In this document: positions 25,867 through 39,033 of the stretch, piece after piece
How positions within the stretch are numbered: the stretch's first letter is position 1
How the letters are laid out: each line of letters begins with the position of its first letter
Assembly: GCA_949987565.1 (NCBI GenBank)
Contig: OX465121.1
Coordinates: forward strand, 5,563,590 to 5,627,589
From: Luidia sarsii
Taxonomy: Eukaryota; Echinodermata; Asteroidea; Paxillosida; Luidiidae
Direction: 5' to 3'
Length of the DNA stretch: 64,000 nt
Position numbers and translations under genes: made by a program
Notes under the pieces: model-generated
Seen by the model: the letters and a program-made list of their open reading frames with translations, nothing else
What the model was told of the DNA's origin: nothing
Database searches by the model: none

Positions 25867-28800
25867 CTTGTATATGCACAGACCAGTACACAACAGTCAG
25901 TCGGCAGAGTTTACCTGGAAAGAAAAATATACTTTGCAAGTTCATATCTCCTTTATTATAATCTTGACGAAGCTGAAAGTTGGTCTGCTAACAGGCCTTG
26001 AGAAAACCTATCGATCAGAATTAATAAATCTGAAATCGAGCAAAGCATCATGAATATATGATCAAGCAAAGAGAACTAACCTCTGTCAGCTAGGCAGCTT
26101 GTATATGCACAGACCAGTACACAACAGTCAGTCGGCAGAGTGTACCTGGTGAGAAAAATACACTTTGCAAGTTAATATCTCCTTCATTATAATCTTGACG
26201 AAACTGAAACTTGGTCTGCTAACAGGGCTCGAGGAAACCTATCGATCAGTTGTAATAAATCTGAAATCGAGCAAAGCATCATGAATATATGATCAAGCAA
26301 AGAGAACTAATCTCTGTCAGCTAGGCAGCTTGTGTGGGCACAGACCAGTACACAACAGTCAGTCGGCAGAGTGTACCTGGTAAGAAAAATACACTTTGCA
26401 AGTTAATATCTCCTTCATTATAATCTTGACGAAGCTGAAAGTTGGTCTGCTAACAGGCCTTGAGAAAACCTATCGATCAGTATTAATAAATCTGAAATCG
26501 AGCAAAGCATCATGAATATATGATCAAGCAAAGAGAACTAACCTCTCTCAGCTAGGCAGCTTGTATGTGCACAGACCAGTACACAACAGTCAGTCGGGAG
26601 AGTTTACCTGGAAAGAAAAATATACTTTGCAAGTTCATATCTCCTTCATTATAATATTGACGAAGCTGAAAGTTAGTCTGCTAACAGGCCTTGAGAAAAC
26701 CTATAGATCAGTATTAATAAATCTGAAATCGAGCAAAGCATCATGAATATATGATCAAGCAAAGAGAACTAACCTCTGTCAGCTAGGCAGCTTGTATATG
26801 CACAGACCAGTACACAACAGTCAGTCGGTAGAGTGTACCTGGTGAGAAAAATACACTTTGCAAGTTAATATCTCCTTCATTATAATCTTGACGAAACTGA
26901 AATTTGGTCTGCTAACAGGCCTTGAGAAAACCTATCGATCAGTATCAATAAATCTGAAATCGAGCAAAGCATCATGAATATATGATCAAGCAAAGAGAAC
27001 TAACCTCTCTCAGCTAGGCAGCTTGTATGTGCACAGACCAGTACACAACAGTCAGTCGGGAGAGTTTACCTGGAAAGAAAAATATACTTTGCAAGTTCAT
27101 ATCTCCTTCATTATAATCTTGACGAAGCTGAAAGTTAGTCTGCTAACAGGCCTTGAGAAAACCTATAGATCAGTATTAATAAATCTGAAATCGAGCAAAG
27201 CATCATGAATATATGATCAAGCAAAAAGAACTAACCTCTGTCAGCTAGGCAGCTTGTATGCACACAGACCAGTACACAACAGTCAGTCGGCAGAGTTTAC
27301 CTGGAAAGAAAAATAAACATTGCAAGTTCTTATCTCCTTCATTATATTCTTGACGAAGCTGAAATTTGGTCTGCTAACAGGCCTTGAGAAAACCTATCGA
27401 TCAGTATTAATAAATCTGAAATCGAGCAAAGCATCATGAATATATGATCAAGCAAAGAGAACTAACCTCTGTCAGCTAGGCAGCTTGTATGTGCACAGTC
27501 CAGTACACAACAGTCAGTCGGCAGAGTTTACCTGGAAAGAAAAAAAAATTTGCAAGTTCACATCTCCTTCATTATAATCTTGACGAAGCTGAAACTTGGT
27601 CTGCTAACAGGGCTCGAGAAAACCTATCGATCAGTTGTAATAAATCTGAAATCGAGCAAAGCATCATAAATATATGATCAAGCAAATAGAACTAACCTCT
27701 GTTAGCTAGGCAGCTTGTCTGTGCAGAGACCAGTACACAACAGTCAGTCGGCAGAGTGTACCTGGTAAGAAAAATACACTTTGCAAGTTAATATCTCCTT
27801 CATTATAATCTTGACGAAACTGAAACTTGGTCTGCTAACAGGGCTCGAGAAAACCTATCGATCAGTTGTAATAAATCTGAAATCGAGCAAAGCATCATAA
27901 ATATATGATCAAGCAAATAGAACTAACCTCTGATAGCTAGGCAGCTTGTCTGTGCAGAGACCAGTACACAACAGTCAGTCGGCAGAGTGTACCTGGTAAG
28001 AAAAATACACTTTGCAAGTTAATATCTCCTTCATCATAATCTTGGCGAAGCTGAAATTTGGTCTGCTAACAGGCCTTGAGAATACCTATCGATCAGTATT
28101 AATAAATCTGATATCGAGCAAAGCATCATGAATATGTGATCAAGCAAAGACAACTAACCTCTGTCAGCTAGGCAGCTTGTGTGGGCACATACCAGTACAC
28201 AACAGTCAGTCGGCAGAGTGTACCTGGTAAGAAAAATACACTTTGCAAGTTAATATCTCCTTCATTATAATCTTGACGAAGCTGAAAGTTAGTCTGCTAA
28301 CAGGCCTTGAGAAAACCTATCGATCAGTATTAATAAATCTGAAATCGAGCAAAGCATCATGAATATATCATCAAGCAAAGAGAACTAACCTCTGTCAGCT
28401 AGGCAGCTTGTATATGCACAGACCAGTACACAACAGTCAGTCGGCAGAGTTTACCTGGAAAGAAAAATATACTTTGCAAGTTCATATCTCCTTTATTATA
28501 ATCTTGACGAAGCTGAAAGTTGGTCTGCTAACAGGCCTTGAGAAAACCTATCGATCAGAATTAATAAATCTGAAATCGAGCAAAGCATCATGAATATATG
28601 ATCAAGCAAAGAGAACTAACCTCTGTCAGCTAGGCAGCTTGTATATGCACAGACCAGTACACAACTGTCAGTCGGCAGAGTGTACCTGATGAGAAAAATA
28701 CACTTTGCAAGTTAATATCTCCTTCATTATAATCTTGACGAAACTGAAACTTGGTCTGCTAACAGGGCTCGAGGAAACCTATCGATCAGTTGTAATAAAT

Positions 28801-31800
28801 CTGAAATCGAGCAAAGCATCATGAATATATGATCAAGCAAAGAGAACTAATCTCTGTCAGCTAGGCAGCTTGTGTGGGCACAGACCAGTACACAACAGTC
28901 AGTCGGCAAAGTGTACCTGGTCAGAAAAATACACTTTGCAAGTTAATATCTCCTTCATTATAATCTTGACGAAGCTGAAAGTTGGTCTGCTAACAGGCCT
29001 TGAGAAAACCTATCGATCAGTATTAATAAATCTGAAATCGAGCAAAGCATCATGAATATATGATCAAGCAAAGAGAACTAACCTCTGTCAGCTAGGCAGC
29101 TTGTATATGCACAGACCAGTACACAACAGTCAGTCGGCAGAGTTTACCTGGAAAGAAAAATAAACATTGCAAGTTCTTATCTCCTTCATTATATTCTTGA
29201 CGAAGCTGAAATTTGGTCTGCTAACAGGCCTTGAGAAAACCTATCGATCAGTATTAATAAATCTGAAATCGAGCAAAGCATCATGAATATATGATCAAGC
29301 AAAGAGAACTAACCTCTGTCAGCTAGGCAGCTTGTATATGCACAGACCAGTACACAACAGTCAGTCGGCAGAGTTTACCTGGAAAGAAAAATATACTTTG
29401 CAAGTTCATATCTCCTTTATTATAATCTTGACGAAGCTGAAAGTTGGTCTGCTAACAGGCCTTGAGAAAACCTATCGATCAGAATTAATAAATCTGAAAT
29501 CGAGCAAAGCATCATGAATATGTGATCAAGCAAAGAGAACTAACCTCTGTCAGCTAGGCAGCTTGTGTGGGCAAAGACCAGTACACAACAGTCAGTCGGC
29601 AGAGTGTACCTGGTCAGAAAAATACACTTTGCAAGTTAATATCTCCTTCATTATAATCTTGACGAAGCTGAAAGTTGGTCTGCTAACAGGCCTTGAAAAA
29701 ACCTATCGATCAGTATTAATGAATCTGAAATCGAGCAAAGAATCATGAATATATGATCAAGCAAAGAGAACTAACCTCTGTCAGCTAGGCAGCTTGTATA
29801 TGCACAGACCAGTACACAACAGTCAGTCGGCAGAGTTTACCTGGAAAGAAAAAAAAACATTGCAAGTTCTTATCTCCTTCATTAAATTCTTGACGAAGCT
29901 GAAATTTGGTCTGCTAACAGGCCTTGAGAAAACCTATCGATCAGTATTAATAAATCTGAAATCGAGCAAAGCATCATGAATATATGATCAAGCAAAGAGA
30001 ACTAACCTCTGTCAGCTAGGCAGCTTGTATGTGCACAGTCCAGTACACAACAGTCAGTCGGCAGAGTTTACCTGGAAAGAAAAAAAAACTTTGCAAGTTC
30101 ACATCTCCTTCATTATAATCTTGACGAAGCTGAAACTTGGTCTGCTAACAGGCCTTGAGAAAACCTATCGATCAGTAATAATAAATCTGAAATCGAGCAA
30201 AGTATCATGAATATATGATCAAGCAAAGAGAACTAACCTCTGTCAGCTAGGCAGCTTGTATATGCACAGACCAGTACACAACAGTCAGTCGGCAGAGTTT
30301 ACCTGGAAAGAAAAATAAACATTGCAAGTTCTTATCTCCTTCATTATATTCTTGACGAAGCTGAAATTTGGTCTGCTAACAGGCCTTGAGAAAACCTATC
30401 GATCAGTATTAATAAATCTGAAATCGAGCAAAGCATCATGAATATATGATCAAGCAAAGAGAACTAACCTCTGTCAGCTAGGCAGCTTGTATATGCACAG
30501 ACCAGTACACAACAGTCAGTCGGCAGAGTTTACCTGGAAAGAAAAATATACTTTGCAAGTTCATATCTCCTTTATTATAATCTTGACGAAGCTGAAAGTT
30601 GGTCTGCTAACAGGCCTTGAGAAAACCTATCGATCAGAATTAATAAATCTGAAATCGAGCAAAGCATCATGAATATATGATCAAGCAAAGAGAACTAACC
30701 TCTGTCAGCTAGGCAGCTTGTACATGCACAGACCAGTACACAACAGTCAGTCGGCAGAGTGTACCTGGTGAGAAAAATACACTTTGCAAGTTAATATTTC
30801 CTTCATTATAATCTTGACGAAACTGAAACTTGGTCTGCTAACAGGGCTCGAGAAAACCTATCGATCAGTTGTAATAAATCTGAAATCGAGCAAAGCATCA
30901 TGAATATATGATCAAGCAAAGAGAACGAACCTCTGTCAGCTAGGCAGCTTGTATATGCACAGACCAGTACACAACAGTCAGTCGGCAGAGTGTACCTGGT
31001 GAGAAAAATACACTTTGCAAGTTAATATCTCCTTCATTGTAATCTTGACGAAACTGAAAGTTGGTCTGCTAACAGGCCTTGAGAAAACCTATCGATCAGT
31101 ATTAATAAATCTGAAATCGAGCAAAGCATCATGAATATATGATCAAGCAAAGAGAACTAACCTCTGTCAGCTAGGCAGCTTGTATATGCACAGACCAGTA
31201 CACAACAGTCAGTCGGCAGAGTTTACCTGGAAAGAAAAATAAACATTGCAAGTTCTTATCTCCTTCATTATATTCTTGACGAAGCTGAAATTTGGTCTGC
31301 TAACAGGCCTTGAGAAAACCTATCGATCAGTATTAATAAATCTGAAATCGAGCAAAGCATCATGAATATATGATCAAGCAAAGAGAACTAACCTCTGTCA
31401 GCTAGGCAGCTTGTATATGCACAGACCAGTACACAACAGTCAGTCGGCAGAGTTTACCTGGAAAGAAAAATATACTTTGCAAGTTCATATCTCCTTTATT
31501 ATAATCTTGACGAAGCTGAAAGTTGGTCTGCTAACAGGCCTTGAGAAAACCTATCGATCAGAATTAATAAATCTGAAATCGAGCAAAGCATCATGAATAT
31601 ATGATCAAGCAAAGAGAACTAACCTCTGTCAGCTAGGCAGCTTGTATATGCACAGACCAGTACACAACAGTCAGTCGGCAGAGTGTACCTGGTGAGAAAA
31701 ATACACTTTGCAAGTTAATATCTCCTTCATTATAATCTTGACGAAACTGAAATTTGGTCTGCTAACAGGCCATGAGAAAACCTATCGATCAGTATCAATA

Positions 31801-33949
31801 AATCTGAAATCGAGCAAAGCATCATGAATATATGATCCAGCAAAGAGAACTAACCTCTCTCAGCTAGGCAGCTTGTATGTGCACAGACCAGTACACAACA
31901 GTCAGTCGGGAGAGTTTACCTGGAAAGAAAAATATACTTTGCAAGTTCATATCTCCTTCATTATAATCTTGACGAAGCTGAAAGTTAGTCTGCTAACAGG
32001 CCTTGAGAAAACCTATAGATGAGTATTAATAAATCTGAAATCGAGCAAAGCATCATGAATATATGATCAAGCAAAAAGAACTAACCTCTGTCAGCTAGGC
32101 AGCTTGTATGCACACAGACCAGTACACAACAGTCAGTCGGCATAGTTTACCTGGAAAGAAAAATAAACATTGCAAGTTCTTATCTCCTTCATTATATTCT
32201 TGACGAAGCTGAAATTTGGTCTGCTAACAGGCCTTGAGAAAACCTATCGATCAGTATTAATAAATCTGAAATCGAGCAAAGCATCTTGAATATATGATCA
32301 AGCAAAGAGAACTAACCTCTGTCAGCTAGGCAGCTTGTATGTGCACAGTCCAGTACACAACAGTCAGTCGGCAGAGTTTACCTGGAAAGAAAAAAAAACT
32401 TTGCAAGTTCACATCTCCTTCATTATAATCTTGACGAAGCTGAAATTTGGTCTGCTAACAGGCCTTGAGAAAACCTATCGATCAGTATTAATAAATCTGA
32501 AATCAAGCAAAGCATCATGAATATATGATAAAGCAAAGAGAACTAACCTCTGTCAGCTAGGCAGCTTGTATATGCACAGACCAGTACACAACAGTCAGTC
32601 GGCAGAGTGTACCTGGTGAGAAAAATACACTTTGCAAGTTAATATCTCCTTCATTATAATCTTGACGAAACTGAAATTTGGTCTGCTAACAGGCCTTGAG
32701 AAAACCTATCGATCAGTATCAATAAATCTGAAATCGAGCAAAGCATCATGAATATATGATCAAGCAAAGAGAACTAACCTCTCTCAGCTAGGCAGCTTGT
32801 ATGTGCACAGACCAGTACACAACAGTCAGTCGGGAGAGTTTACCTGGAAAGAAAAATATACTTTGCAAGTTCATATCTCCTTCATTATAATCTTGACGAA
32901 GCTGAAAGTTAGTCTGCTAACAGGCCTTGAGAAAACCTATAGATCAGTATTAATAAATCTGAAATCGAGCAAAGCATCATGAATATATGATCAAGCAAAG
33001 AGAACTAACCTCTCTCAGCTAGGCAGCTTGTATGTGCACAGACCAGTACACAACAGTCAGTCGGGAGAGTTTACCTGGAAAGAAAAATATACTTTGCAAG
33101 TTCATATCTCCTTCATTATAATCTTGACGAAGCTGAAAGTTAGTCTGCTAACAGGCCTTGAGAAAACCTATAGATCAGTATTAATAAATCTGAAATCGAG
33201 CAAAGCATCATGAATATATGATCAAGCAAAGAGAACTAACCTCTGTCAGCTAGGCAGCTTGTATATGCACAGACCAGTACACAACAGTCAGTCGGCAGAG
33301 TGTACCTGGTGAGAAAAATACACTTTGCAAGTTAATATCTCCTTCATTATAATCTTGACGAAACTGAAATTTGGTCTGCTAACAGGCCTTGAGAAAACCT
33401 ATCGATCAGTATCAATAAATCTGAAATCGAGCAAAGCATCATGAATATATGATCAAGCAAAGAGAACTAACCTCTCTCAGCTAGGCAGCTTGTATGTGCA
33501 CAGACCAGTACACAACAGTCAGTCGGGAGAGTTTACCTGGAAAGAAAAATATACTTTGCAAGTTCATATCTCCTTCATTATAATCTTGACGAAGCTGAAA
33601 GTTAGTCTGCTAACAGGCCTTGAGAAAACCTATAGATCAGTATTAATAAATCTGAAATCGAGCAAAGCATCATGAATATATGATCAAGCAAAAAGAACTA
33701 ACCTCTGTTAGCTAGGCAGCTTGTCTGTGCAGAGACCAGTACACAACAGTCAGTCGGCAGAGTGTACCTGGTAAGAAAAAAAACTTTGCAAGTTAATATC
33801 TCCTTCATCATAATCTTGACGAAGCTGAAACTTGGTCTGCTAACAGGCCTTGAGAAAACCTATCGATCAGTATTAATAAATCTGAAATCGAGCAAAGTAT
33901 CATGAATATATGATCAAGCAAAGAGAACTAACCTCTGTCAGCTAGGCAG

Positions 33950-35335
33950 CTTGTATATGAACAGACCAGTACACAACAGTCAGTCGGCAGAGTTTACCTG
34001 GAAAGAAAAATAAACATTGCAAGTTCTTATCTCCTTCATTATATTCTTGACGAAGCTGAAATTTGGTCTGCTAACAGGCCTTGAGAAAACCTATCGATCA
34101 GTATTAATAAATCTGAAATCGAGCAAAGCATCATGAATATATGATCAAGCAAAGAGAACTAACCTCTGTCAGCTAGGCAGCTTGTATATGCACAGACCAG
34201 TACACAACAGTCAGTCGGCAGAGTTTACCTGGAAAGAAAAATATACTTTGCAAGTTCATATCTCCTTTATTATAATCTTGACGAAGCTGAAAGTTGGTCT
34301 GCTAACAGGCCTTGAGAAAACCTATCGATCAGAATTAATAAATCTGAAATCGAGCAAAGCATCATGAATATATGATCAAGCAAAGAGAACTAACCTCTGT
34401 CAGCTAGGCAGCTTGTATATGCACAGACCAGTACACAACAGTCAGTCGGCAGAGTGTACCTGGTGAGAAAAATAGACTTTGCAAGTTAATATCTCCTTCA
34501 TTATAATCTTGACGAAACTGAAACTTGGTCTGCTAACAGGCCTTGAGAAAACCTATCGATCAGTATTAATAAATCTGAAATCGAGCAAAGTATCATGAAT
34601 ATATGATCAAGCAAAGAGAACTAACCTCTGTCAGCTAGGCAGCTTGTATATGAACAGACCAGTACACAACAGTCAGTCGGCAGAGTTTACCTGGAAAGAA
34701 AAATAAACATTGCAAGTTCTTATCTCCTTCATTATATTCTTGACGAAGCTGAAATTTGGTCTGCTAACAGGCCTTGAGAAAACCTATCGATCAGTATTAA
34801 TAAATCTGAAATCGAGCAAAGCATCATGAATATATGATCAAGCAAAGAGAACTAACCTCTGTCAGCTAGGCAGCTTGTATATGCACAGACCAGTACACAA
34901 CAGTCAGTCGGCAGAGTTTACCTGGAAAGAAAAATATACTTTGCAAGTTCATATCTCCTTTATTATAATCTTGACGAAGCTGAAAGTTGGTCTGCTAACA
35001 GGCCTTGAGAAAACCTATCGATCAGAATTAATAAATCTGAAATCGAGCAAAGCATCATGAATATATGATCAAGCAAAGAGAACTAACCTCTGTCAGCTAG
35101 GCAGCTTGTATATGCACAGACCAGTACACAACAGTCAGTCGGCAGAGTGTACCTGGTGAGAAAAACAGACTTTGCAAGTTAATATCTCCTTCATTATAAT
35201 CTTGACGAAACTGAAACTTGGTCTGCTAACAGGGCTCGAGAAAACCTATCGATCAGTTGTAATAAATCTGAAATCGAGCAAAGCATCATGAATATATGAT
35301 CAAGCAAAGAGAACTAACCTCTGTCAGCTAGGCAG
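33950..35335 (+). repeat. Two tandem copies of a 693-bp trimer (TATATGAAC-led)
   Basis: The units 33950-34642 and 34643-35335 each start with a TATATGAACAG monomer, continue with the GATCAGAATT monomer, and end with a family I monomer carrying the rare AGACTTTG (AATAGAC, then ACAGAC). The ends differ: GGCCTTGAG with GTATCATG in the first, GGGCTCGAG in the second. Confidence 0.8.
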
Positions 35336-38300
35336 CTTGTATATGCACAGACCAGTACACAACAGTCAGTCGGCAGAGTGTACCTGGTGAGAAAAATACA
35401 CTTTGCAAGTTAATATCTCCTTCATTATAATCTTGACGAAGCTGAAAGTTAGTCTGCTAACAGGCCTTGAGAAAACCTATAGATCAGTATTAATAAATCT
35501 GAAATCGAGCAAAGCATCATGAATATATGATCAAGCAAAAAGAACTAACCTCTGTTAGCTAGGCAGCTTGTCTGTGCAGAGACCAGTACACAACAGTCAG
35601 TCGGCAGAGTGTACCTGGTAAGAAAAAAAACTTTGCAAGTTAATATCTCCTTCATCATAATCTTGACGAAGCTGAAACTTGGTCTGCTAACAGGCCTTGA
35701 GAAAACCTATCGATCAGTATTAATAAATCTGAAATCGAGCAAAGTATCATGAATATATGATCAAGCAAAGAGAACTAACCTCAGTCAGCTAGGCAGCTTG
35801 TATATGAACAGACCAGTACACAACAGTCAGTCGGCAGAGTTTACCTGGAAAGAAAAATAAACATTGCAAGTTCTTATCTCCTTCATTATATTCTTGACGA
35901 AGCTGAAATTTGGTCTGCTAACAGGCCTTGAGAAAACCTATCGATCAGTATTAATAAATCTGAAATCGAGCAAAGCATCATGAATATATGATCAAGCAAA
36001 GAGAACTAACCTCTGTCAGCTAGGCAGCTTGTATATGCACAGACCAGTACACAACAGTCAGTCGGCAGAGTTTACCTGGAAAGAAAAATATACTTTGCAA
36101 GTTCATATCTCCTTTATTATAATCTTGACGAAGCTGAAAGTTGGTCTGCTAACAGGCCTTGAGAAAACCTATCGATCAGAATTAATAAATCTGAAATCGA
36201 GCAAAGCATCATGAATATATGATCAAGCAAAGAGAACTAACCTCTGTCAGCTAGGCAGCTTGTATATGCACAGACCAGTACACAACAGTCAGTCGGCAGA
36301 GTGTACCTGGTGAGAAAAATACACTTTGCAAGTTAATATCTCCTTCATTATAATCTTGACGAAACTGAAACTTGGTCTGCTAACAGGGCTCGAGAAAACC
36401 TATCGATCAGTTGTAATAAATCTGAAATCGAGCAAAGCATCATGAATATATGATCAAGCAAAGAGAACTAACCTCTGTCAGCTAGGCAGCTTGTATATGC
36501 ACAGACCAGTACACAACAGTCAGTCGGCAGAGTGTACCTGGTGAGAAAAATACACTTTGCAAGTTAATATCTCCTTCATTATAATCTTGACGAAACTGAA
36601 ATTTGGTCTGCTAACAGGCCTTGAGAAAACCTATCGATCAGTATCAATAAATCTGAAATCGAGCAAAGCATCATGAATATGTGATCAAGCAAAGAGAACT
36701 AACCTCTGTCAGCTAGGCAGCTTGTGTGGGCACATACCAGTACACAACAGTCAGTCGGCAGAGTGTACCTGGTAAGAAAAATACACTTTGCAAGTTAATA
36801 TCTCCTTCATTATAATCTTGACGAAGCTGAAAGTTGGTCTGCTAACAGGCCTTGAGAAAACCTATCGATCAGTATTAATAAATCTGAAATCGAGCAAAGC
36901 ATCATGAATATATGATCAAGCAAAGAGAACTAACCTCTGTCAGCTAGGCAGCTTGTATATGCACAGACCAGTACACAACAGTCAGTCGGCAGAGTTTACC
37001 TGGAAAGAAAAATAAACATTGCAAGTTCTTATCTCCTTCATTATATTCTTGACGAAGCTGAAATTTGGTCTGCTAACAGGCCTTGAGAAAACCTATCGAT
37101 CAGTATTAATAAATCTGAAATCGAGCAAAGCATCATGAATATATGATCAAGCAAAGAGAACTAACCTCTGTCAGCTAGGCAGCTTGTATATGCACAGACC
37201 AGTACACAACAGTCAGTCGGCAGAGTTTACCTGGAAAGAAAAATATACTTTGCAAGTTCATATCTCCTTTATTATAATCTTGACGAAGCTGAAAGTTGGT
37301 CTGCTAACAGGCCTTGAAAAAACCTATCGATCAGAATTAATAAATCTGAAATCGAGCAAAGCATCATGAATATATGATCAAGCAAAGAGAACTAACCTCT
37401 GTCAGCTAGGCAGCTTGTATATGCACAGACCAGTACACAACAGTCAGTCGGCAGAGTGTACCTGGTGAGAAAATTACACTTTGCAAGTTAATATCTCCTT
37501 CATTATAATCTTGACGAAACTGAAATTTGGTCTGCTAACAGGCCATGAGAAAACCTATCGATCAGTATCAATAAATCTGAAATCGAGCAAAGCATCATGA
37601 ATATATGATCAAGCAAAGAGAACTAACCTCTCTCAGCTAGGCAGCTTGTATGTGCACAGACCAGTACACAACAGTCAGTCGGGAGAGTTTACCTGGAAAG
37701 AAAAATATACTTTGCAAGTTCATATCTCCTTCATTATAATCTTGACGAAGCTGAAAGTTAGTCTGCTAACAGGCCTTGAGAAAACCTATAGATGAGTATT
37801 AATAAATCTGAAATCGAGCAAAGCATCATGAATATATGATCAAGCAAAAAGAACTAACCTCTGTCAGCTAGGCAGCTTGTATGCACACAGACCAGTACAC
37901 AACAGTCAGTCGGCAGAGTTTACCTGGAAAGAAAAATAAACATTGCAAGTTCTTATCTCCTTCATTATATTCTTGACGAAGCTGAAATTTGGTCTGCTAA
38001 CAGGCCTTGAGAAAACCTATCGATCAGTATCAATAAATCTGAAATCGAGCAAAGCATCATGAATATATGATCAAGCAAAGAGAACTAACCTCTGTCAGCT
38101 AGGCAGCTTGTATGTGCACAGTCCAGTACACAACAGTCAGTCGGCAGAGTTTACCTGGAAAGAAAAAAAAAACTTTGCAAGTTCACATCTCCTTCATTAT
38201 AATCTTGACGAAGCTGAAATTTGGTCTGCTAACAGGCCTTGAGAAAACCTATCGATCAGTATTAATAAATCTGAAATCAAGCAAAGCATCATGAATATAT

Positions 38301-38802
38301 GATAAAGCAAAGAGAACTAACCTCTGTCAGCTAGGCAGCTTGTATATGCACAGACCAGTACACAACAGTCAGTCGGCAGAGTGTACCTGGTGAGAAAAAT
38401 ACACTTTGCAAGTTAATATCTCCTTCATTATAATCTTGACGAAACTGAAATTTGGTCTGCTAACAGGCCTTGAGAAAACCTATTGATCAGTATCAATAAA
38501 TCTGAAATCGAGCAAAGCATCATGAATATATGATCAAGCAAAGAGAACTAACCTCTCTCAGCTAGGCAGCTTGTATGTGCACAGACCAGTACACAACAGT
38601 CAGTCGGGAGAGTTTACCTGGAAAGAAAAATATACTTTGCAAGTTCATATCTCCTTCATTATAATCTTGACGAAGCTGAAAGTTAGTCTGCTAACAGGCC
38701 TTGAGAAAACCTATAGATCAGTATTAATAAATCTGAAATCGAGCAAAGCATCATGAATATATGATCAAGCAAAAAGAACTAACCTCTGTCAGCTAGGCAG
38801 CT

Positions 38803-39033
38803 TGTATGTGCACAGTCCAGTACACAACAGTCAGTCGGCAGAGTGTACCTGGTGAGAAAAATACACTTTGCAAGTTCACATCTCCTTCATTATAATCTTG
38901 ACGAAACTGAAATTTGGTCTGCTAACAGGCCATGAGAAAACCTATCGATCAGTATCAATAAATCTGAAATCGAGCAAAGCATCATGAATATATGATCAAG
39001 CAAAGAGAACTAACCTCTCTCAGCTAGGCAGCT
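38803..39033 (+). repeat. Chimeric satellite monomer (family II head, family I body, family II patch)
   Basis: This monomer begins with the family II head TATGTGCACAGTCC. It switches to the family I signature GTGTACCTGGTGAG, then carries the family II signature TTCACATCTCC, and ends with a family I type body (GAAACTGAAATTTGG, GGCCATGAG). Near-identical chimeras occur at about 42728 and 48965, so the chimera formed once and was then copied. It is direct evidence of crossover or gene conversion within a monomer. Confidence 0.75.
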
